Under the pieces are notes generated by a model. It saw nothing but the letters and a program-made list of their open reading frames with translations, was not told the DNA's origin and did not search any database. From NCBI RefSeq assembly GCF_901709675.1, contig NC_051092.1:5460491-5524490 (forward strand): a stretch of 64,000 nucleotides of DNA, written 5' to 3'. This DNA comes from Syngnathus acus. Taxonomy: Eukaryota; Chordata; Actinopteri; Syngnathiformes; Syngnathidae. A program made the translations under genes and the position numbers. Positions 41,001 to 52,974 of the stretch are shown piece after piece (position 1 is the first letter of the stretch; each line of letters opens with the position of its first letter).

Positions 41001-44000
41001 CTTAGTGATAATTCCCAGAGTGCCCTCTGATCCAACAAAAAGGTTCGTCAAGTTGTACCCCGCTGAAGTCTTCCTATAATTTATGGATTAAAAAAAAGAG
41101 CAGATAGAAACTTACATAAGCACAGATATGTATCAATACTGTTGCTCCGAAGAGAGAAAATGTTTGCTTGGGCATCCATCCATTATTTAAAACGTTTATC
41201 CTCACAGCACTTGAAAAGATGATTGTCTTTTGTCTACCTGGGACGTCGGCCCTTGCCAGCAGTGTGAATAATAGTACCATTGGCAAGTACCACTTCCAGG
41301 TTTATAACATTTTCTCTCATGGTTCCATATCGCACTGCATTGGTACCAGATGCACTACAAGCTGCCATCCCACAAAGTGAAGCATCAGCTCCAGGATCTA
41401 AGAGGAAATGCATGTCAGTATCATTTTTTCAAATTATTGGAACAAAATCATCTGCAGAGACACAGAGAGAGAGAGAGGGAGGGTAAGATCGAGCCGCTTG
41501 ATGGCCAAAATGAGAGCCAACAAATATGTTTTCATGTGGATGGTGATGTTTTTTTTTTAAACAATATAAAGCACGCTAACCTAAAATCAGAGGGCCCTTT
41601 TTTTAAATCCAAATATTCAGATTTGCATAATGGCTAATAACAGATGCAGTTCGTTAACCTATGATTCATGCAGCATTCCAAAAATATGGATAAATAATGC
41701 ACTCAGGTTCTGTTGGGATGTTGACTAGCATTAAAAGGTTGAAATGAGCTTTCATACAATGGTGGATTGGAATGCCTGGCAAAAACTGTCCAGTGAGATA
41801 TATTATGGTTATTTATTGCACATTTTTGTCACTGTATCATTTGAGATTCTGGACTAAAGAGAGACTTATGTTAACATTGGGTTTGTATTTGACTGACCAA
41901 CAGGAAACCACAGTCCAGTGTCTCGCAGATGGGCATTGAGGGCTTTTCGAGTCACACCAGGCTCTACGGTCACATCAAAATCTTCCTGGTGGAGATCCAA
42001 AATGTGGTCCATATTCCTGAGGCTGAAGCACACACCGCCCTAAAGTAAAAGGGATGATACATTCAGTATTCCACTACAAGTGCGTCCCCTTGTGGTGGTT
42101 CTGAGGGGATGTTGATTGCAACCAGTTCTGAGGCAGCAGAGACCAATGGTGTGCTGGGTAATCCGGAGAGCCGGGAATTTTCCCAGAGGGCCACTCCAGT
42201 GAGTGGGAGTGGGGATGGGCTATAATTATTATTTTTTTGTTTTGATTTGTTTATTTTGGGTAATACATAAAGAATGCAATTTTTACAGCTTCATTTCGCG
42301 TCCTACTCTGGCGGCAGCTGAACTGAATTTATAGTCTACAACTTAATTAAGTTGTATAAATGTTGATACTGTAGTTACTTGAATGTTTGTTCATCTGCAC
42401 TTAGGTCTGCTATCTCTGATTACTTGGTTCATTTGGTGTATTATTTAAAACAAGTTTTGCTTGTGTTCTGTAGATAATTTGTAAGGTTTGGACTATTTTT
42501 TTCCAGGTAAGGTCAAATATATATTTATTTTCTGTATTGAAATTAAAATGTTATTTTTACCCCTTCTTTCTCTTTGTGTGATTTTTCCAGCATCAACATG
42601 CCTTTACTTCAGCTATTATTTGACCTTTTTAAAGAACTTCACGTAAGTGTGGTCTTTCAGAAAATGCATAATGGTGAGTAGTTGTATGGAAGCATTTGAA
42701 TTAGAGACACTATTTGTGTTTTTACAGTGCAGATCATCTCCCCGTGGTGGTGATAGAAACTACACAAAAGTGTTATTATTGATATTATTGATAATGAGAT
42801 TTTATTCTCCCCCACCTTGACTGCTCCAACCCCTCCCTCCAGGCCAGTTCCAGTACCAAACGGGATGATGGGCAGGCGCTTTTCATGGCAGACTTTCGCC
42901 AGAGCACTGACCTCCTCCACACAATGTGGAAAAACCACCACATCTGGTGGACGACATCTAGACAGACATTGACATAGGACATTACTAGACTGAAGGTAGT
43001 TATGGTATGAAACTGCAGTTTAGCCCTTGTCAAAAGCCGAGGTTTGAAATCAAGATCCAGAAAATAGAAACCCTGCCACGGGCTATAGCCACATCCTTCT
43101 AATTAACCAACTGGTAAATAAGCTAGCTCCTAGGAGCTCGTTTACCTTCCGGCTTTGTTGAAGCACCTTTCTGGATCTGAGTTTGAAGCTACAAAATAGT
43201 GTGTCGCTTTACAACAGTCCCAGGAAATGGCATTGCAAGGTAAGGAATGGCACATAAGGAATTCCATGGATCTTGGCACAAAAAGGCACGCTCACTTACC
43301 TCTATGCTCAGTGCTTATTAATAGATTGTATTTATGGAGTAGTAGTGCTGTCATACATCGATTGCACTAGTAATTATAACTGAATTAATGTATGTAGTGA
43401 CAGGCTACAGCGCATTCCCCGACTTTCATACAAATTTAGGTTATGCTAATGTTGTTTGACCCTGGCAGGGGTTTTTGAGTTTTTCCTTGCCCTTTTGGGA
43501 GCTTAAGATCAGGGGATGCTTTGAGAATAATTGTCAATTTTTGTCTATGTGAAGCCCTTTGAGACTGCTTGTGATTTAGCGCTATACAAATAAACTTGAC
43601 TTGACTTGTAGGAGCAGACTGTCAGAAACTGAAGACTCAGATTTTGCAATTAAAAAAATCGATTGAATAACTTACAGTTGATACATTTGGATTGTGTGGA
43701 AAGTTAGATGAGGTGGCTTCCAAAGATTAAATTAAACTGACGTGCTTGTATTTCTTTCAATCTTTAATAAGGATTGTTAAACACACAATGACAAAAGTTA
43801 TCTTTGACAAATTATTTTTCATAGTTACATTGACATATTCAATTCTCCCATCCCTCGATTGCAACCATGCACACTAATAAGAAAAGAGTGAGTTTCACGA
43901 AAAGAATTAATTTGTCCAGGGGCCAGTCAAGTTAATATCAGCAATAAAATCATGATTATTTGCCGAACTGACTGTCTATAGACGTTGTTAATGTTGCCAT

Positions 44001-44608
44001 GCTTACATTTCTCAACATAAATTCCAAATACATTCGTGTAGCTTTGACCTGTGCACAGATTCATCTTTGCCGTGTTGCTCTCTGACAGCAGTTCCCAGCG
44101 ACACCCCATCCTCGCCACATATTGTCCTGAATGTAGAAAGTGCACTGTCCAAAGCAGCACTCTGTGTAGACACACAACAGGCATATATTAAATAAACGAA
44201 ATATATATTCAATTCATTATGTTAGTATATTAAATAAATAAATAAATAAATAAAGATACTTAAAACCACAAAAACCAACAAAAATACAGTACTGCAAAAG
44301 CTTGGGGCACAGGCTAACAGTGCATTTGCGGCTAGCACCAAATGAGTATCATTCGTTATATCAAAATGCATTTTTTTGCACAATAACATAAACGGACCTA
44401 CTTCGTGCAATAAATGTGTTACTCTGGAATTATATTACCCACAGTACATTGACATTTTACATAGCCCACATGACCTCGACCTATTTAAACAACAACAAAA
44501 AACTGGCGTGTACTCATATGAATACTAACTTACCCTGGCGATGTTAATCGTTGTAAAGCTGCGACGCTGACAAAAAAGTCGCTGACTTGCTGCCAGCGCA
44601 AGCAACAT
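38009..44608 (-). CDS. ldhd: Mitochondrial D-lactate dehydrogenase (LDHD)
   Basis: FAD-dependent enzyme oxidising D-lactate and other D-2-hydroxyacids to 2-oxoacids in mitochondria. Eleven exons on the minus strand: 44534-44608, 44049-44161, 42816-42957, 41898-42039, 41238-41397, 40874-41073, 40599-40727, 39788-39915, 38915-39005, 38323-38434 and 38009-38189. All introns are GT-AG with closing phases; 490 residues (human about 507). The N terminus [18 protein letters not shown] is a presequence. The FAD-binding PCMH fold shows [45 protein letters not shown] and [14 protein letters not shown]. The C-terminal FAD-oxidase domain shows [34 protein letters not shown] and [11 protein letters not shown]. 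An in-frame ATG at 44638 could add ten residues. Intact and secure. Confidence 0.97.
39171..39480 (+). repeat. tRNA-derived SINE copy
   Basis: Diverged copy of the SINE at 49993-50298: B-box-like 'gggttcgattcc', then 'ggtttcctcccacattcc', 'gtgccctgcaattggct' and 'gggataggctccagcac' in the same order. Lies in ldhd intron 8. Confidence 0.75.
43440..43612 (+). repeat. Retroelement 3' tail family, copy 2
   Basis: Contains 'gagtttttccttgccct', 'gcttaagatcaggggatg' and the L2-like end 'tagcgctatacaaataaact' with a short TTGAC repeat. Opposite-orientation copy at 10806-11040. Lies in ldhd intron 2. Confidence 0.6.
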
Positions 44609-45559
44609 TGTTTTGCCTTTACTGTACCATACCACCATTTTAGTCCATTCTCATCAATACGCCAAGGCTTTCCGTTTAAAGATTCAGAATAAGTGGCAAT
44701 TAAAACACTTCCTTTCTTCAGTGGCTTTAAATCTTTTACTTTGAAAGCATTTCCGGTTGTTTTTTTTTCCTGTTCAAGTCTGGACCTTTTAGGTTTTTCA
44801 CAAGATAATTTCCTCGCTTGACTGTAGTGCTGTCAAGGAAGTACAGTATTTGTTAAAATTACCATGACAGTCCTTCGTTTTTTGTCACAGCTAAGTCTGA
44901 CGGAAAGTAGGTTATCTTGCCTTTGCTGAGTGATTGTTTCAAAGAATTTGTCTCGCATGAAATCTGCTTTCTGTTCTACGTTAGCAAGACAAAGTTCACT
45001 GACTGGCGTATGAATGTATCACTTTAAGCCACAGGTGTCAAACTCAAGGCCCGGGGGCCAGATACGGCCCTCCACATCATTTTATGTGGCCCGCGAAGGC
45101 AAATTGTGCATCAAATTCATGTCATTACTAGAATTGCAAATTGTCTTCACTTTTAAAAATATCTTTTTTTTTTTTTTTATATTTGACCAGTTTCTACTCG
45201 TCTGATTTGAAAACGAGTTATTTGTCAGTTTGTTTTAAAGCTTATACTGTATATAATATGAGGTGCTCATACATTTATTTGGGTTGACAGTCATAATGGC
45301 CCTCCGAAAGAAACTATGACTACAATGCGGCCCGTGAAAAAAATGAGTTTGACACCCCTGCTAAGCGCTCATTTGACTGAAAAGGTCATTATGAATTTAA
45401 AAATTGTATCTGTGTGTTTTATATTAATTATTATGGTGGCTCAAATGAACATTGAAGGGAGGTGGGTTGAAGGTTGGTTGATTGTATTAATTGAATGCTT
45501 GTTATTTTTATTGTCCACAATGTAAACTCCACGTCAACGTTAATGTTCTGTGCAGGAAG
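44609..45559. promoter_or_regulatory. Divergent ldhd/fam169b promoter interval
   Basis: Only about 950 bases separate the start codons of two genes reading away from each other. The fam169b start codon lies four bases after a splice acceptor (tgcag at 45551-45555), so its non-coding first exon must also lie in or near this interval. The middle is occupied by a hAT element (45030-45360). No specific factor sites assigned. Confidence 0.5.
45030..45360. mobile_element. hAT-type MITE, CACAGGTGTCAAAC family, copy 3
   Basis: 331 bases, same ends and interior as copies at 7015 and 24647. The left flank is ctttaagc; the right flank ctaagcgc matches only partly, so the target duplication is eroded. 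Lies between the divergent ldhd and fam169b-like genes. Confidence 0.88.
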
Positions 45560-47870
45560 ATGTTCCCTGTAGACCTTCCACCTGTAGATGAAACTGACCT
45601 GACGTCAGCATCTGAACAATATCTTTTGTCGCTTGAATCCAGACCTGAAGGTCATGAATGGTTTCAGTCATCCAGCACATCTAAGGTCTATTTGAAACCC
45701 CACATATTGTCTTGTATTGTATGATAGACATTTTACCTCAAGCAAAATGACGTTGGTTTTATATTACAATAGCTGCGTTTGTTTCTATGTTTTCAAGGAA
45801 CCTATACTTTGTCTTTCCAATTAGTTGCAAATAACAGCAAGTAACATAAAATGGTTGCAATTGTTTGAAGATGACCAAGCTAGATGTTCGTTATTGGCAC
45901 TTCATCCACCCGATGATCCAGCTCAAGGTGTGATCACACATCCTCACACAGACATATTACAAACATGCATACACACACACACTCCCTCTGACGCTCCCTC
46001 CTATCCATTTGCCTTCTAGTGGTGGCCTTATACTTGCATGGAAGTTGGTGGCGTGTGAATGACGTTTTACGGACATCCTGCAAAACAAGAACTGACTTGC
46101 TGCCAGTAATCCCACTTTCATATTTGATATATTTATATATGTGCCTCTACCACAGGATTGAATGCATATGGTTATATTGAGGGACTCATTGTGTGGAAAC
46201 TGAAACTTAAACCTTGATCCTGGTCATGAACAGTCTGGAAAACCTAGACACATTTACTGTTTATGTTGTAATTTTTATTCAATTGTTGGAAAGAGAGAAA
46301 ACGAAGACTGAGGAATTACATAAAGGCCCCCAAACATATTTTTATATTTTACATACAGATGATACGCTGAATTTCCAAATCTCAAAATGAATGACTTGAA
46401 CATGAAAAAAAAATCACATTTTAAAGTTAGAGAGTTGCAGTAATTATGTTTGAATTTGTATCAAAGCAGCTGCCACAATACATCCACCATAGAAAATATT
46501 CATGTCTCAAAACATGCTCCACCACCAATCTTGCTGAATCAGGTAACGGTGACAGCACGGTAGTGTTCAAGATCTTCAAAAGATCTTCAAAAGTCAAAAA
46601 TGCTTTCAGACCAACAAAGAAACACAAAGTACTGTTTTACCATTGGGCGACCTGTTTTCTTTAGGTGCAGTCACTTATGGAGAGGCTCATTATATTCCTG
46701 CTAAGTCAGGTCGTGGAGAGGCCGTCACAGCAAGAAGCACTCTTCTCCCTGCACCCCCGCTCGGAGAGCGCCAAATTGCTGTGGAGAGATGGCCAAGCAG
46801 TCGGCTTCTACACTGTCAAGCGCAAGGGTATCATACTAAAACCTTGCATATGATGTTGCTGCATCTGGGCACTATTTTTGTGCTGAGCGCATGGGTGGAC
46901 TTTACTTATTATACTTCTCTTGCATTTTTGAGTCACTAAATATGAACCAAATTATGCACAAATATCAGTACTGGCGAAAAACTTAAGTCAATACTGCTCC
47001 TCATAACAACCTTGCAGATTCTGTATTTTCGACATACAGTACATGCAAACTGTCCGTTCAGATTGAGCTTGCATTGCGAACGAAACAGTACCCGATATAG
47101 GACCACATATGTAAGTGACCCAGGTTGGATTTGAAAAAAAAATTAGAATCGAGCCTTTCAGACTACATATAGGTCAAAAAATATTTGGACTTGTTTCGCA
47201 TTTTCCTGCAGTCTGAATGTAGCCTTAATGCTGTACACACTACTGCTGAGTCAATCCCGTCTGTGTGTTTTTTCAGGCAGTCTCTGCGACAGCTGGAGTA
47301 GTCGCTGCTACCTGCTGCCTGTTCTAGACACTATACTGGTGAGGACGAGCTGGCGGAGGAGAGGACTGGGCCTTAAGATGCTGAGTGACTTCTGCTCCTC
47401 CTTCCCCAGCGAGGAGGTGCTGGGAATCAGTGTGCCACTTTCAGCCAGCATGGTTGCAGGTTAGAGCATTTTCTAGTGTAACCCCCAGAAAAACACAAAA
47501 CTTGCCATTTAAGGGCAGCATATAAAGTATAGTAATATATGTTCACTTCCATGATGTAATAAAATCCACATTTTCTCATGAAATTCTTGAACTGCTGCAT
47601 TTTGTAATAAGTTGTCACGTATTGCATCAGTCATTAAAAAGTATGGGTTGTATTTTTTTATTATTTTTTTTAGAAAAAAGGCAATCATTTCATGCATTTT
47701 GTAACAAAATACCTCTGTTTTAAGTGTGTAGGCACTTTTTGCAACTGAATGAAGATCACAGAGACCGTCTGTATGAAGTCGAGGCTCCGGGTGCATGGAC
47801 TCAACGGCGAAACATCTGGCTCAACATCCAACTATCCCGCTATGTGCACAGTGGAGAACAAGTTGGCTGA
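45560..47870 (+). CDS. fam169b: FAM169B-like protein
   Basis: Member of the poorly characterised FAM169 family. Six coding exons: 45560-45685, 45825-45927, 46020-46105, 46665-46827, 47277-47459 and 47725-47870. Phases close and the product has 268 residues. Recognisable segments are MFPVDLPPVDETDL, LQLFEDDQARCSLLALHP, VALYLHGSWWRVNDVLRTSC, LMERLIIFLLSQVVERPSQ, AKLLWRDGQAVGFYTVKRKG, YLLPVLDTILVRTSWRRRGL then GLKMLSDFC, and LYEVEAPGAWTQRRN. The RRRGLG segment following a beta-strand-like VLDTILVR is compatible with the acetyl-CoA loop of GNAT-type acetyltransferases; this is inference. FAM169A is larger with a long acidic tail, absent here, so FAM169B fits better. A 5' non-coding exon is expected upstream. 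Confidence 0.88.
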
Positions 47871-49045
47871 GTAGGAAACCTCATTTGATCCAAGACTGGG
47901 TCCATATATCTTGTATCTTCTACAAGTTGGTAGAAGTTCCTTTGTTTTAGCTATCGTAACTGTTTGATTTACGGTTTCTTGCATCTATCCGTTTTACCGG
48001 CACGCTCCGGATAGGTTGCCAGCCCATGTTAATTCTTCCTTCAGGAGTCATGTCACACCGAGCTGAGGAGCAGAGAACACCCAGATTGCTATCAAAACTG
48101 GTGAAATGTACTCCTCCTACATCAGTGGTTCTTAACCTGGGTTCGTCAGCAGTGTAGTACCTGAGATTGATCAATCCTGTTTGTATACTATTCACTATTT
48201 TTTTATTATCGTCTTAAAGGGGCAGAGAAAATGTACATTGATTCACTTGTAAAATAGTTGGGTATCAACTAATGTCTGTCCCCCAAATTAAAAATAATAC
48301 ACTACCAAGGAATTCTTTAGTGGGCTACCTATAGTATTTTCAAAAATGTGTCAGCTTCAGTAGAGCCCCACAACGTTTCATCAACTCATGGCTTGGCAGC
48401 AAGTCTGGATCAACAGCTGCACACAACAGTAGTTGGTATAAAGGTTCATTCCCATATTGGTTTACTGGTCCTGAAATGAGCAAGAACTGAGAAACTTAAA
48501 TATTTCCGTGAGTACAAACTGTAAAGTAATACAGTTGTGTAATATTTGTTCTATGTGAAGTATTACAGAAAATTTGGAGGATACATCCTCCCACACACAC
48601 ACACATTGTTTTTAGGAAGTGTTTTGAAATCTTTGGAAAAACAACAATATGGTAGTCTTAAAAATTTTTAACATTTATTTTAACCACATGCAATCTAGTC
48701 TTTTCACATTCTGTGACTTTGAATAGTTTGTTTCTACTATTAGATTCCATGGAGGTCTTAGGGAAGTGGAGGAATTCCCCTGTACACATTTGAGAGGTCC
48801 TGGGTTCATGTCCTTCTGTATGCATTTTGGATGTTCGCCTTAATGTTCCCCCTTACTCTCTCAATTTACAAAATAGCAACACTTTCTTTGTTACTAAATT
48901 GGACACCATGCAAGACCTACGGTACGTACAATGTTTCAAAACAAGCGCACATGCATGTGGGAGGAACCGGAAATGTCAGTTTCAGGAAAACACTGACGGG
49001 AATTTTTGGACTACATACTGAACTGTACTGAATAATCTGTGGAAA
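47871..49045. other. Intergenic between fam169b-like and arpin
   Basis: No exon recognised. A solitary hAT end (CAGTGGTTCTTAACC, then 'tgggttcg') at 48123-48145 matches the right end of the element at 9569-9943. Confidence 0.5.
48123..48145. repeat. Solitary end of CAGTGGTTCTTAACC hAT family
   Basis: Begins CAGTGGTTCTTAACCTGGGT, the reverse complement of the right end of the element at 9569-9943; no partner end was found nearby. Confidence 0.6.
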
Positions 49046-52000
49046 ATGAGCCGTATTTATCATAACGCATCTTTAAAAAACAAACCAGTGCACAATGAGA
49101 AATATGACAGTGTGTGGTCACCCGGCTCTCATGAAAGGTAGGTGACGTATGCAATTTAGCAAATCCACATAGTGTTTTTCCCGTTGTAACGACGCAACCA
49201 AGGGAGAAAATGTTCCGATCTTGTTAAAGGAATATAATTAATTCGTGTGTATCTTCGGACAGGAAATCCAGGAAAAGCATTTCTGGAGTGTGCTTATGGA
49301 ATTTGAGTGTTAACATCCACTAGGGGGCATGCTTGTACAGCGCCGATTTAAGAGCGTGCGGCTTCCCGTCGCTACAAACGCTGATTGGCTGAGAGCGGTC
49401 ACATGATGCTCCGAGCGCTTGAGCGGCCGGTTGCCCGATTACGTTAATACGGAATTCAATTGCTTTTCGTGAAATTGTCATAATCTAATAAAAATAATAA
49501 TAAAATTATAGTGCAAACACGCCTGCTACGCTGGAACACCAGGTGTCAAGACATATTGGTGCTGGTCCAGTTTCTGCTGATTGCAATTTTATGAAATGGT
49601 TCCGTGATCGAGTTTGTAAGTTGAAACTTTGAAAGTAGAAACAACGTTTTCTGTAGAAATCAATGTAAAAGCAAATAGTGCGTGCCGGACTATCTCAAAA
49701 GTCGCACAACGCGAGTGAGAACTTCGTTAAAGGAAAACAAAAGCGTCTAAAGATGGAAGATGACAAATACAAAAGTATGGAGGTTGATTGGGGTCAAATG
49801 TTTTGTACTTGAAAAATCAAAACTTGAAACTGAAAATAAATGTGTTACGCTTGAAACTTGTAAAAAAGAAAAATCTATTCACAATAAAAATACTTGAACT
49901 GTTTTTTTAAATTGAAAATAATTTTGCTTCGCTTTGGTACATTTTTGGAATAAACTATTTTGTTAATTTTTTTTAATAAACTATTTATTTTCAGGGGCGG
50001 CTCGGTGTAGCACTGGTTAGCACGACCGCCTCACAGTTAGGAGGGTGCGGGCTCGATTCCACCTCCGGCCCTCCCTGTGTGGAGTTTGCATGTTCTCCCC
50101 GGGCCCGCGTGGGTTTTCTCCGGGCACTCCGGTTTCCTCCCACATCCCAAAAACATGCTTGGTAGGGTTTGTCTCTGTGTGCCCTGCGATTGGCTGGCAA
50201 CTAGTTCAGGGTGTCCCCGCCTACTGCCCGATAACTGCTGGGATAGTCTCCAGCACGCCCGCGACCCTCGTGGGGATAAGCGGTATGGATGGATGGATTT
50301 ATTTTCAGGTTTCACCTCCATTTATTTTTCAAGATTTCAGGAGGGGTTTTTTTTCAGTTGCATGTTTTTCATTTCAGATTCACATCCCTTTTTTGTCAGG
50401 TTCAACTCTTTTTTTCGAGTTGAACACTTTTGACCCGAATCTGGCGTGGGGGCGTGGTACTAGTTGAGCGGGGTGGGGAATCATGAGTGACAGCTGAACA
50501 AGAATGCTTGGAAGTACCCCCAGAGACAGCGCCTTCAGGGAGATTGTTAGATTAAATGCCACAAATTATTCGAATACTGTTTATATCGTGATTATATGTA
50601 TAGCTACTGTTTTGTTTTACAGTGGTCCTGGAGTGATTCTTGAAGGAATCCTTGTTGATGTTTCAAGACATGTGCTGACTGATGTCAACAATCAGAAGGT
50701 ATTGGTTGGATACTTACTGATGACAATGCATGTGTATGCAAGGCTAATATAGAAATCTATTTTGGGAGATTAGCAACCCCATTGTCAAATTGTCATTAAG
50801 AAATTTATCTCAAGAAATTTTTAAAAACTGAACTATTTACCATGCGTGTTTTGTGTTTTCTCCTCCAATCAAACTTATTGCAAAAGTCATAGAAGTTGAA
50901 TCAATCTGTACAGTTCAACAGAAATATTTTTTTTTCCATTCGGCAGGCACGTTACTACGTACTGTATATATTTTTTCTTTTGGCAGGTTCGTTACCACAT
51001 ACTGTATATCAAACCTAAATGCGTCCATCGAAGGAAGTATGACTCAAGTGGGAAGGAGATTGAACCAAACTTCAGTGACACCAGAAAGGTCAACACAGGC
51101 TTCCTCATGTCCTCCTACAGTAAGTAAAGACCAACAGATACTAACATGATCAATATTTCCATTTTCATTCATTTTGTCACGTTCATCATTCACCATTTCC
51201 TCAAATGGAATATTTGATCAATCTGCCAACTTGGAAAACTTAGGGCGGGGCTTCCCATGAGGCAGAATTGGGTTGCAGCAACTCTCAAAACACCATAGAA
51301 TCAGACTCGTTTTAGTCTGATCACTCTTATTGTTGTTATTATTTATTAACAATAGAAGTAGTTTATTAGCACTATTATTAAAGGTAAATATTGACAATTA
51401 TATAAATGGCACAACAACACCAAAAACAACAAAGAAACATTTTAAGACCTTATCCTTAAAATTATACTCTGCATTTAAAAATGTCTGCTGGTCTGGGAAC
51501 GTGTGGGGATCCCACTGACACGGTGGTTGGAAAAATTGACGTCAGGGCTTCATCTTTAGTAAATGTGAGGTCGTAAAATGATGTAACTCAGCAGTAACCA
51601 ACTTTTTTGAAACTTCTTTGGTACTGATTATTGTGACGCACTCCCAGTTTAATAAGCACTGACGTAACAAAGTTGCCCAGAATTATTTGGAGGTAAATCA
51701 TCCCCTCGTCGTTGTTTCTCTCACTTGCTTATCTCTATGAAGGCTAAGTATATAATGCTGACCTTTGACCTGCACTGTTTTTGAATATTAATATTATTAT
51801 TATTATTATTACACCCGTGCAGGTGTGATTTAAAAGGAATATCATCAAAAAAAGATTAGACACAGCTCACTGGTAAATGGATCTATTTTTTAGAACAATA
51901 ACAAAAAATCGGGCTACTGTGATTGGCTGGAAACCACTTCAGGGTGTCCCCCGCTTATTGCTCGAAGTCTGCTGGGATAGGCTCCTGCACGCCCACGACC

Positions 52001-52974
52001 CTCATGAACATAAAGCGGCTCAGAAATCAGATGGATGGATGGATAGTAACAAGCATGGAAATGGAGTAAACTCCTGAGACTCGAACTAGTTAAAAAAAAA
52101 AAAGACTTTCACCCATGTGTCCATATGTGTGCCTGTGTCTCCGTTTATTTATATGTAGAAGTGGAAGCTAAAGGGGAGTCAGACATACTGTCAGAGGAGC
52201 AGCTGTCAGCACTGATACGTAAAGCCGAGCTGGTGAAAATAACTGACAAGTACAGACCTGACGGCACATGGGCCTTCTGGTACCCTGAATGTGAGATGGA
52301 CAAAACAGAGCTGGAGACTGAAACAGACATTCGACTGAAGACGAGAGGAAACAGCCCCTTTATATGTGAGTACCTATAATATTCAAGTTATTGATGAGGA
52401 AAATAGCCCCAATTATGTAACATGCATGTTATACTGGTGCCAAAACAAAGTTATATTTTGTCATATTTCACCGGGGTTCGGTTGAAGTTGGGAAATTGTG
52501 TCAAATGTAAATAAAAACAAAATACAATGATTTAAAAATCCTTTTCAACCTACCAATTTATGTTTGGCCAGATGGGTATTTTATTCACACTCTTTTAAGA
52601 CCAATTCTCTTTTCTTCACTTCACACCTTTTCTTGCTATTTTTAGTCTCCTTAGCTAAAGTAGAGGGTGGCACAGTGTCCAAATGTAACTTTGCCGGAGA
52701 TGAGAAGACCGGAGCATCGTGGACTGACAAGATTATGGCCAACAAGGGTGTAGCAGATTACGCCCAGAAGCCTGGAGGTGAAGGAGAGGGATCGCAGGAA
52801 GATGAATGGGTGAGGGCACGATTTCAAACTAAACCTAATTCAGACATACGTACATTGTTTACTGCAAGAACAGTGGAAAGAGCAAAATCGTTATGGAACA
52901 GTAAAGATCGGATATAATGCAAATGCTACTAAAGGTTTTAAAAAGCTCACCATTTTGATCCTTAGGATGACTAA
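49046..52974 (+). CDS. arpin: Arpin, Arp2/3 complex inhibitor
   Basis: Arpin inhibits the Arp2/3 complex downstream of Rac at the lamellipodium and slows cell migration. Six coding exons: 49046-49137, 50623-50698, 50987-51119, 52159-52365, 52646-52809 and 52966-52974. Phases close exactly, giving 226 residues, the length I recall for human arpin. Key segments: MSRIYHNASLKNKPVHNEKY, ILVDVSRHVLTD, RRKYDSSGKEIEPNFSDTRK, VNTGFLMSSYKVEAKGESD, DGTWAFWYPECEMDKTELE, RLKTRGNSPF, KCNFAGDEKTGASWTDKIMA. The acidic Arp2/3-binding tail ends DEW|DD, with the last two Asp and stop in a nine-base terminal exon. A diverged duplicate of the exon 3 start sits 40 bases upstream of it. AATAAA near 53367-53372 is a candidate polyadenylation signal. 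Secure. Confidence 0.97.
49597..49735. repeat. Partial copy of the 5446-6132 DNA element
   Basis: Shares 'atcaatgtaaaagcaaat', 'gcgtgcc' and 'gactat' spacing with the element near nxpe3; both termini are missing. Lies in arpin intron 1. Confidence 0.6.
49993..50298 (+). repeat. tRNA-derived SINE, best copy, with GGAT tail
   Basis: Starts 'aggggcggctcggtgtagca', then 'gcgggctcgattccacc' (B-box-like), 'tggagtttgcatgttctccc', 'ggtttcctcccacatccc', 'tgtgccctgcgattggct' and 'gcgaccctcgtggggataag', ending in 'ggtatggatggatgg'. This is the standard dispersed teleost SINE. Lies in arpin intron 1. Confidence 0.85.
50942..51010. repeat. Tandem duplicate of an acceptor plus exon start
   Basis: 50942-50969 ('ggcaggcacgttactacg', then 'tactgtatat') and 50982-51009 ('ggcaggttcgttaccaca', then 'tactgtatat') are two copies 40 bases apart. 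The second is the true start of arpin exon 3. Confidence 0.85.
51910..52053 (+). repeat. SINE right-half fragment
   Basis: 'gtgattggctggaaaccact', 'cagggtgtcccccgc', 'tgggataggctcctgcacgc' and a GGAT tail match the 3' half of the SINE at 49993. Lies in arpin intron 3. Confidence 0.75.

Noticed and set aside
46446-46664. 72-residue plus-strand open frame between fam169b exons 3 and 4
   Set aside because: It lies in an intron, has no splice-consistent link to the gene and no recognised similarity.
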